Shown piece by piece: positions 58,462 through 64,000 of a stretch of 64,000 bases of DNA (the first letter of the stretch is position 1; the number at the start of each line of letters is the position of its first letter). The DNA comes from Roseivivax marinus (GTDB lineage: Bacteria > Pseudomonadota > Alphaproteobacteria > Rhodobacterales > Rhodobacteraceae). A program made the position numbers and the translations under genes. Where the stretch lies: contig NZ_FOAI01000009.1 of assembly GCF_900109705.1 (NCBI RefSeq), positions 62,001 to 126,000 of the forward strand. The letters are read 5' to 3'. Under the pieces are notes generated by a model. That model saw nothing but the letters and a program-made list of their open reading frames with translations. It ran no database searches and was not told the origin of the DNA.

Positions 58462-59610
58462 ATGGCGGACACCGCGGCTGAAAAGGTTCTGAGCCGCAAG
58501 GCAAGCGCGGCGCGTCGCGCCGTGGAGGCGCACGGAATGTCTGTGGAGAAGGCCTTTCGCCGCGCGCTCGCCCGCACCGCCGAAGAGGCCTGGAATCTCG
58601 CCCTGATCGCGCGCAACGCCCGACAGGCCCGCCGCGATCAGGACGAGACCGCCGCGCTTCTGGACAGCGGCGAGATGATCCTGCTGCTCGATGGTCCAGA
58701 CGAGATGACCGGCTTCGCGCTGCTCGACCGCCAGACCGTCACGGCACTGGTCGAGGTGCAGACGCTGGGGCTCGTCACCGACCTCGATCCCGACGACCGG
58801 CGGCTCACGCCGACCGATGCCGCGATATCGGCGCCGCTGGTCGACGGCGCGCTCGAGCGGCTGGCCGATTACCTCGTCGACGATCCTGCCGGTGCACAGG
58901 TCGCGGGCTACGCTTTCGGAGCGATGATCGACAGTGCGCGGATCGCGGCCAACCTGCTCACGGCCCCGTCCTACCGGGTGTTCGAGGCAGAGCTGGAGCT
59001 TGCGGGCGGCCTGCGCCGCGGCCGTATCGCGTTGCTTCTGCCCGAACGCGCGCCGGCGCGGCGCAGTGCCCCCGCGGCCGGCCCCGCGCGTCACGAGGAC
59101 CTGATGCTGACGCTGCCCGCGCGGGTGGACGTGGTGCTGGCGCGGGTGAAGATGTCCTTCGCCGCAGCCTGCGAACTGGCGCCGGGCAGCCTGATCCCGC
59201 TGCCGGCGGAGGCACTTACCGGGGCCGAGATCGTGGCCGGCGGCCGCCACCGCGTGCTGACGGGAACGCTCGGGCAGATGAACGGCCAACGTGCCTTCCG
59301 CGTCGGAGAGCGGACCGGCGCCGGGACGTCCGAGACCGCGCCCGGCACCGCAGAGCCCGGGCCGGACCGGGCCGCGGATGCCTCCGCGCCCGACCCCGCC
59401 ACGCCTTCGCCCGCACCGATGGACTGGCCGACGGACGAGATCGCCGCCGGGCCTTCGCCAGAGCCGGCCACCGCCACGCCCTCCGTCGCGATGGATTTCC
59501 CCGATCTGCCACCGCTCGACTTCGACGAGGCGAACGTCGCCGACGAGGATGCCGACCCGCTTGCAGGCTTCGCGAGCCCGCTCGACGATCTCGACCTGTC
59601 GCAGGATTGA
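58462..59610 (+). CDS. FliM/FliN-like flagellar motor switch protein (orphan)
   Basis: A 382-aa protein. The middle has FliM-like segments (GFALLDRQTVTALVEVQTLG, PLVDGALERLADYLVDDPAG) and a C-terminal SPOA-like domain (LMLTLPARVDVVLARVKMSF, LAPGSLIPLPAEALTGAEIV). The last ~100 residues are Pro/Ala/Asp-rich and acidic, ending LDDLDLSQD. No other flagellar gene is in the window. It follows the kinase gene by 96 bases. Confidence 0.75.
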   Translation: MADTAAEKVLSRKASAARRAVEAHGMSVEKAFRRALARTAEEAWNLALIARNARQARRDQDETAALLDSGEMILLLDGPDEMTGFALLDRQTVTALVEVQTLGLVTDLDPDDRRLTPTDAAISAPLVDGALERLADYLVDDPAGAQVAGYAFGAMIDSARIAANLLTAPSYRVFEAELELAGGLRRGRIALLLPERAPARRSAPAAGPARHEDLMLTLPARVDVVLARVKMSFAAACELAPGSLIPLPAEALTGAEIVAGGRHRVLTGTLGQMNGQRAFRVGERTGAGTSETAPGTAEPGPDRAADASAPDPATPSPAPMDWPTDEIAAGPSPEPATATPSVAMDFPDLPPLDFDEANVADEDADPLAGFASPLDDLDLSQD

Positions 59611-59804
59611 CAGGCGGACGCCTTGGGCTGCGGGGCCTCACGACCCTCGGAATCGCATTGGCAAAATCCGTGCCGGTGGCATCCGACACCGCGGTGCGTG
59701 GACCGCCGACCGGTCGGGCAACCGCGTCAGCTAACGGCGTGCGCGCGCAGGATCACGGCGGCAGCACCGCTCGCCGGACGTTGAGAAGGTTCCCGCCCTA
59801 CGGC

Positions 59805-60233
59805 TCACTGGCCGTTGGCGCGGGCCTCCAGCGCCGGGCGCAGGCCCGCGAGGTCGTAGCCGGCTTCGGCCGCAGTCGCGAGGATCTCGTCCACCGGGCG
59901 TGTGCCCGCCTGACCGAGCGCCCAGACCACCGTGCAGCGGGTGCCCGATGCGCAGTACGCCAGGACCGGACCGTCGGCTGCGTCCACCAGTTCGCCCTGC
60001 CGCGCGACGTTCTCGGGCGTCATGGTCTGGTGGGTGAGGGGCAGCACCTCGAAGTCCAGTCCCTCGGCCTCCACCGCCTGGCGGATCGCGTCGGCCTGAA
60101 GCTGTGGCGGCACCTCTCCGTCGGGGCGGTTGCAGACCACGCGGCGGAAGCCCGCCTCGCGCAGGGCGGCGGCATCCTCGGGCGCGATCTGCGGCGAGAC
60201 GTGGTAGCGGTCGGTGATCTGGCGAATGTCCAT
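59805..60233 (-). CDS. TIGR01244/DUF442-type phosphatase-like protein
   Basis: A 142-aa protein of the DUF442 family, related to Cys-based phosphatases. The active-site loop is LAYCASGTRCTVVWALGQAG with Cys94 and Arg99. The N-terminal MDIRQITDRYHVSPQIAPED and VVCNRPDGEVPPQLQADAIR are typical. Often found near sulfide-related genes (Blh), but not here. A single gene. Confidence 0.85.
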   Translation of the reverse strand: MDIRQITDRYHVSPQIAPEDAAALREAGFRRVVCNRPDGEVPPQLQADAIRQAVEAEGLDFEVLPLTHQTMTPENVARQGELVDAADGPVLAYCASGTRCTVVWALGQAGTRPVDEILATAAEAGYDLAGLRPALEARANGQ

Positions 60234-60433
60234 GTGCGTTCGATAGCCCTCCGATCGGGCAGTGTCGAGAGCCGGGCGGCCTCGGGGCGCCGGGAGGGGC
60301 GGTTGCGCTTGATCGGTGGTCGGGGCCGGGGCAGGATCCGAGTCGCGCATAAGGCGAGTCGTTCGCGGTCGTCTCGTGCGCCTGTCGCCGCGTCCGCCCG
60401 ACGGCCGCGGCCGCCTTTGGGGAGGAGGCTGCC

Positions 60434-60649
60434 ATGACGACACGTTTCGACACCGATATCGACTCCGAACTCCGCGCGCGTCTCGACGCGCTCGGTCACG
60501 ACCTGGCCACTTTGCAACCGCATGTTCGCAACGCCGCACTGGCGCGCGTCTGTCGCGTCGCCGGGGCGGTCAGCCCGTTGCGTCCGGTCGGGGCGGCCCG
60601 CGCCGGCGACGACGGCGACGAGTCCGCCTTCGACAACGTCCCGGTCTGA
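60434..60649 (+). CDS. small hypothetical protein
   Basis: A 71-aa protein beginning MTTRFDTDIDSELRARLDAL, with a strong GGGGAGGAGG ribosome-binding site 5 bases before the ATG. It has a helical N-terminal half and an acidic C-terminal end (AGDDGDESAFDNVPV). No family recognised. Confidence 0.5.
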   Translation: MTTRFDTDIDSELRARLDALGHDLATLQPHVRNAALARVCRVAGAVSPLRPVGAARAGDDGDESAFDNVPV

Positions 60650-60786
60650 GGGCGCCGCACGCAGGCCACGCCCCGGCTCCCTTCGCTGCCCGACGCCTTG
60701 CCTGACCGGTTCGGCTCGTATCCAATGTGCGCCACGCGCCCGCGAGAGGCGCGCGGGTCAAGCGCAGAGCGGTCGGGGACGGGCAG

Positions 60787-62772
60787 ATGGCGGGGCAGGT
60801 GCACCTGAGCGTGACGGGGCGCATTGCGCTGGTGGAGATCGACAATCCGCCGGTGAACGCGCTGACGCCGACGATCCGCGCGTCACTGGCCGACCGGCTG
60901 GACGAGATCGAGACTGGACCGCAGTCGGACCACATCGACGGCATCGTCCTGACGGGCCGGGGGCGCATCTTCTCGGCCGGGGTCGAACCGTCCGAGCACG
61001 ACGCCCCGGTCGCCGCCAGCGCCCCGGACCTTGCCGCGCTTTGCCGCCGGATCGGGGACAGCCCGCGCCCGGTAATCGCCGCCCTGCACGGCACCACGCT
61101 GGGCGGCGGTGCCGAGATCGCGCTGGCCGCGCACGACCGCATTGCCACGCCCGAGGCCCGGGTGGTCTTTCCCGACATTCGTCTGGGCTTGCCACCGCAG
61201 GGCGGGGCGACCCAGCGCCTGCCGCGTCTCATCGGGGCGGAGGCGGCGCTGGACCTCCTGCTGACCGGCGCGCCCCGCGCCGCGGTGCCGCTTCTGGCGA
61301 CCGAGGCCGAGGGCCCGCTCGTCGCCGCGGCGATAGCGGCGTGTGAGGCACGCGTCGCGTCGGGCGCTCCGGCGGAGGAGGCGCTGCCGCCCGGTCTCTC
61401 CGACCCGCAAGCCTTCCAGGAGGCCCTGGCGCGCGCCCGAGCCAAGCTCGGCGCGGGCATAGCGGGCGTCGCCGGCCGCATCGTCGAGGCGGTGGAGGCC
61501 GCGCAACTCCTGCCGCTCGAGGCCGGTCTTGCGCTGGAGCGCGAGGCCTTCGACGAGGCCCGCGCTAGCGATCGGTCGATCGCGCTGCGCCACGTGTTCA
61601 CCGCGGAGACGCGCGCCCGGGATTTCGGCGAAGATGCCGGACCCGGCTCCGCCCCCCGGATCGACACTCTCGCGGTGCTGGGCGGGGGGCTACTGGCCGC
61701 CCACGTCACCATCGCCGCGCTCGATGCCGGGCGCCACGTGCGCTGGGGCACCCGCGATCCCGCGGCGCTGCGCGACGGGGTGGAGCGCATCCGGGCCGAG
61801 TACGAGCGGCGCGTCGCGCGCGGTGCACTGAGCGAGGCGGCGGTGGGGGCGCGGCTCGACCGGCTGGAGGTCGGCGATCGTTCTGCCATGGTCGAGGGGG
61901 CCGACGTTGTGCTTCAGGCCGCGCGCGGCCAGGCCGACCTGCGGCTGCCCGAGGGCGTCGTGCGCCTGAGCGCCGTGCCGGGCTGGGTCGAGACGGTCGG
62001 CCTGCGGTTCTCGGCGCCGGCCACGACGCATCCGCTGGTCGAGATCATCCTGGGCCCGCTGGCCGATCCGGTCGAGGTCGCAACCGCGCGGACGCTCGTT
62101 CTGGCCCTGCGGAAGGTTCCTCTGCGCGTGGTCACCGAAGGACCGAGCGCGACCGGTCGCCTGACCGCGGCGCTGCACCGGGCTGCCGACGCGATGGTCG
62201 ATCTCGGTGCGGCGCCGCACGAGGTGGACGCGGCGATCCGGGCCTGGGGCTGGACCCGCCCGCCGTTCGAGCTGCGCGACGCCACCGGCCTCAAGACGCT
62301 GGCCGGGGCGCCGCGGGCCGAGGGTGCGATGAACTGGTCCGACCGGATGATCGACGCGGGCCGGGGCGGACGCGCCGAGGGACGCGGCTTCTACGACTAT
62401 CCCGACAACGGAGGCGCGCCGCGCCGCTCCGAGGCCGCCGACGCGCTGATCGACGGCCTGCGCCCGCGCGCCGCGCTCGACCCCGAGGACATCGTGTGGT
62501 GGAGCCTCGTCGCGCTCGCCAACGAGGGCGCGCGGATGATCGAGGACGGCACCCTGCGTCGCCCGCTCGAGGTCGACGTGGCCGCCGTGCTGGGCCTGGG
62601 GATGCCGCGATGGCGAGGCGGACCGCTGCTGGCCGCGGACCGCGCCGGGCCGCTCGCCGTCAAGCGCACGCTCGAGCGCATGGCCCACCCCGACGCCGCG
62701 TTCTGGGAGCCGCGACCCGTGTGGACAGAATTTTCGAAGAACGGTCGGCGCTTCCGCGACCTGAACGGCTAG
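60787..62772 (+). CDS. FadJ-like protein with altered active sites
   Basis: A 661-aa protein with the architecture of FadJ: a crotonase domain (1-~180), a linker, an NAD-binding-like domain (from 294) and a C-terminal helical domain (to 661). In the crotonase half Glu110 is kept (TLGGGAEIALAAHD), but the second catalytic Glu is Asp130 (VVFPDIRLGLPPQGG). The NAD loop reads LAVLGGGLLAAHV (299-304) instead of GxGxxG. The catalytic His region IGIHFFSP is VGLRFSAP, with Arg407 in place of His. NTSTL is missing. The ATG at 60787 has GGGACGGG upstream. It may be a pseudoenzyme or have another substrate. Compare fadJ at 2738-4936. Confidence 0.85.
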   Translation: MAGQVHLSVTGRIALVEIDNPPVNALTPTIRASLADRLDEIETGPQSDHIDGIVLTGRGRIFSAGVEPSEHDAPVAASAPDLAALCRRIGDSPRPVIAALHGTTLGGGAEIALAAHDRIATPEARVVFPDIRLGLPPQGGATQRLPRLIGAEAALDLLLTGAPRAAVPLLATEAEGPLVAAAIAACEARVASGAPAEEALPPGLSDPQAFQEALARARAKLGAGIAGVAGRIVEAVEAAQLLPLEAGLALEREAFDEARASDRSIALRHVFTAETRARDFGEDAGPGSAPRIDTLAVLGGGLLAAHVTIAALDAGRHVRWGTRDPAALRDGVERIRAEYERRVARGALSEAAVGARLDRLEVGDRSAMVEGADVVLQAARGQADLRLPEGVVRLSAVPGWVETVGLRFSAPATTHPLVEIILGPLADPVEVATARTLVLALRKVPLRVVTEGPSATGRLTAALHRAADAMVDLGAAPHEVDAAIRAWGWTRPPFELRDATGLKTLAGAPRAEGAMNWSDRMIDAGRGGRAEGRGFYDYPDNGGAPRRSEAADALIDGLRPRAALDPEDIVWWSLVALANEGARMIEDGTLRRPLEVDVAAVLGLGMPRWRGGPLLAADRAGPLAVKRTLERMAHPDAAFWEPRPVWTEFSKNGRRFRDLNG

Positions 62773-62801
62773 GCGTCGGCCGGCACCGGATCGACAGGCA
62801 C

Positions 62802-63020
62802 TCAGCCGAGGAAGATCCCCACGATCACGATCATCAGGCCGATCATCGACAGGAACAGCGCGGCCATGTTCAGCGGCACGACCTTGCGCACCGCCTCGCG
62901 CAGCGCTTCGTCGCCAAGATTGGCGCGGCGCGCGCGTGTGACCTTGAGGATGCACAGCACAAGGCCCACGAGACCCGCCACCGACAGGATTGCCCCGCCC
63001 CAGACCAGAAGCTCTGCCAT
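62802..63020 (-). CDS. small two-helix membrane protein
   Basis: A 72-aa protein with two hydrophobic segments (LLVWGGAILSVAGLVGLVLC and VPLNMAALFLSMIGLMIVIV) joined by a charged loop (KVTRARRANLGDEALREAVR). The ATG is preceded by GGACGG. No family recognised. Convergent with the FadJ-like gene. Confidence 0.65.
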   Translation of the reverse strand: MAELLVWGGAILSVAGLVGLVLCILKVTRARRANLGDEALREAVRKVVPLNMAALFLSMIGLMIVIVGIFLG

Positions 63021-63144
63021 CACCCGTCCTCCGTGCTGATCGGCGGACCGGCGGTAATCCATCGCCGGTCGCCGGACAACCCCTTGATGGTCGCGCCCGA
63101 CCCGGAGTATCGGGGGGCTTCTCCGAGGGCGAGGGACGACAGAC

Positions 63145-63408
63145 ATGCAAGACAGTGCACCCGATTCCGACAGCTACGGCATCGCGGCGGGCGAGCTGCG
63201 CCAGTTCATCGAGCGGTTCGAACGGCTGGAACAGGAAAAGCAGGAAATCGCGGACCAGCAAAAGGAGGTCATGGCCGAAGCCAAGGGGCGCGGCTACGAC
63301 ACCAAGGTCATGCGCAAGGTGATCGCGCTGCGCAAGCGCGAGCCCGACGACATCGCCGAGGAAGAGGCGGTGCTCGAGATGTACAAGTCCGCGCTCGGCA
63401 TGGGCTGA
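63145..63408 (+). CDS. GapR-like DUF2312 protein
   Basis: An 87-aa protein of the DUF2312 family. In Caulobacter this family's GapR is an essential nucleoid-associated protein that binds overtwisted DNA at the replication fork. The sequence shows GELRQFIERFERLEQEKQEI, then AEAKGRGYDTKVMRKVIALR and EEEAVLEMYKSALGMG, matching GapR. A single gene with its own terminator. Confidence 0.93.
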   Translation: MQDSAPDSDSYGIAAGELRQFIERFERLEQEKQEIADQQKEVMAEAKGRGYDTKVMRKVIALRKREPDDIAEEEAVLEMYKSALGMG

Positions 63409-63415
63409 CGGACCA

Positions 63416-63448
63416 GGGGCGCCCGGATCGGTCCGGGCGCCCCTTTTT
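63416..63448 (+). terminator. rho-independent terminator of the DUF2312 gene
   Basis: A perfect 12-bp stem (63416-63427 with 63432-63443) with a TCGG loop, followed by five T (63444-63448), starting 8 bases past the stop. Confidence 0.9.
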
Positions 63449-63458
63449 CGTTGCGCGA

Positions 63459-64000
63459 TCAGGCCGCGCCGGTCTCGGCGGTGATCTCGTAGACGAAGTC
63501 CTGCGGGGACAGGGAGTCGAGGCGCGTGCCGTCGATCTCGGCCTGCGGATACATCAGGAACGGCACCACCCCGTCGCCTTCCTCGGCGCCCGGCAGCGGC
63601 ACGTCGTGGGCGTCGTTGTAGGCGATCCAGTTGCCTTCCCACGCGCCGAAGAGGCCCGCGCGGGCATCGACGACCTTCGGGTTGTCGAGCGACAGGTCCT
63701 TCGGCGGCTCTTCCAGCATGACCTTGCGGACATCCGCGGGATCGACCGGGACCCAGCCGTAGTCCGACAGGAACACCTCCGCGCGGCAGTGCTGCGCCTT
63801 GGTCACGTCGGACGATCCGGCGCCGAGGCTCTTGTAGCCGAACTCGGACGGGGCCACGCGCAGGCCGTAGAGATCGCGCGCGGGCAGGCCCGCAGCGCGG
63901 GCAAGGCCCACGTAGAGCGCGTTGAGATCGGCGCACTTGCCTGTCAGGTCGCGCAGCTTCAGCATCGAGGCCACGTCGCCCAGGCCGCAACCGCGGGTCT
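63459..64000 (-). CDS. transglutaminase-like protein, C-terminal part (cut by window edge)
   Basis: The C-terminal ~180 residues of a transglutaminase-like cysteine protease fold. The visible frame begins with a TRGCGLGDV segment and the catalytic Cys is in DLTGKCADLNALYVGLARAAG, followed by LPARDLYGLRVAPSEFG. The His/Asp part is KAQHCRAEVFLSDYGWVPVDPAD. The start lies beyond base 64000, so signal peptide and N-terminus are not visible. Often exported in this family. Confidence 0.85.
   Translation of the reverse strand, partial: TRGCGLGDVASMLKLRDLTGKCADLNALYVGLARAAGLPARDLYGLRVAPSEFGYKSLGAGSSDVTKAQHCRAEVFLSDYGWVPVDPADVRKVMLEEPPKDLSLDNPKVVDARAGLFGAWEGNWIAYNDAHDVPLPGAEEGDGVVPFLMYPQAEIDGTRLDSLSPQDFVYEITAETGAA

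Overview
The window is a GC-rich (about two thirds G+C) alphaproteobacterial chromosome segment. Gene content and order point to Rhodobacterales/Rhodobacteraceae: a GapR-type DUF2312 protein, an NDUFA12-like complex I subunit followed by a DUF2155 protein, accB-accC-aat, dnaG-rpoD, nrdR-ribD, kpsC/kpsS-type capsule genes, a ScfR-like short-chain acyl regulator beside acs, and a sodium-symporter/histidine-kinase fusion. I do not name a genus. No tRNA, rRNA, CRISPR array, insertion sequence or prophage gene was seen.

Layout. 0-2.4 kb: purD (5' part) and xseA, divergent. 2.7-9.8 kb, minus strand: a beta-oxidation block made of a MerR regulator with a LiuR-like operator, a long acyl-CoA dehydrogenase, a small RHH-like protein, GST, thiolase and fadJ. 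An inverted-repeat-flanked non-coding segment splits it. 9.9-15.9 kb: a second MerR gene, two overlapping hotdog thioesterases, a MATE exporter, a threonine-dehydratase-like enzyme, an alpha/beta hydrolase, a haloacid dehalogenase and a small membrane protein. 16.2-19 kb: three Tad-type pseudopilin-like proteins, one with a von Willebrand A domain. 19.3-31.3 kb: housekeeping genes (glutamate-family dehydrogenase, CDF transporter, dnaG, rpoD, HlyU-like, DedA, SDR, YjbQ, nrdR, ribD) and small exported proteins. 31.3-36.1 kb: kpsC, kpsD-like and kpsS on the minus strand, lying between ribD and the riboflavin synthase gene. 36.3-45.8 kb: riboflavin synthase, a CDF transporter, a photolyase-like protein with swapped domain order, clpP, clpX, a PRC-barrel protein, NDUFA12, DUF2155, aat, accC and accB.

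46-58.4 kb looks like one functional block for short-chain carboxylates. A branched-chain-amino-acid-type ABC transporter runs into acs on the minus strand. Divergent from it are a ScfR-like regulator, a single-domain response regulator, a small membrane protein and a symporter-histidine kinase, the last three overlapping by 4 nt each. 58.4-64 kb: an orphan FliM/FliN-like protein, a TIGR01244-type phosphatase, a FadJ paralogue with altered residues in both active sites, the GapR-like protein and the 3' part of a transglutaminase-like gene.

Most interesting: the acs/ABC/ScfR/symporter-kinase block, the domain-swapped photolyase-like protein, the degenerate FadJ paralogue, four GANTC sites within 62 bp upstream of rpoD, and the inverted-repeat segment at 6.9-7.1 kb. 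Starts were chosen by ribosome-binding sites, overlaps and family alignment from memory. Family assignments come from motifs read by eye, without database searches.
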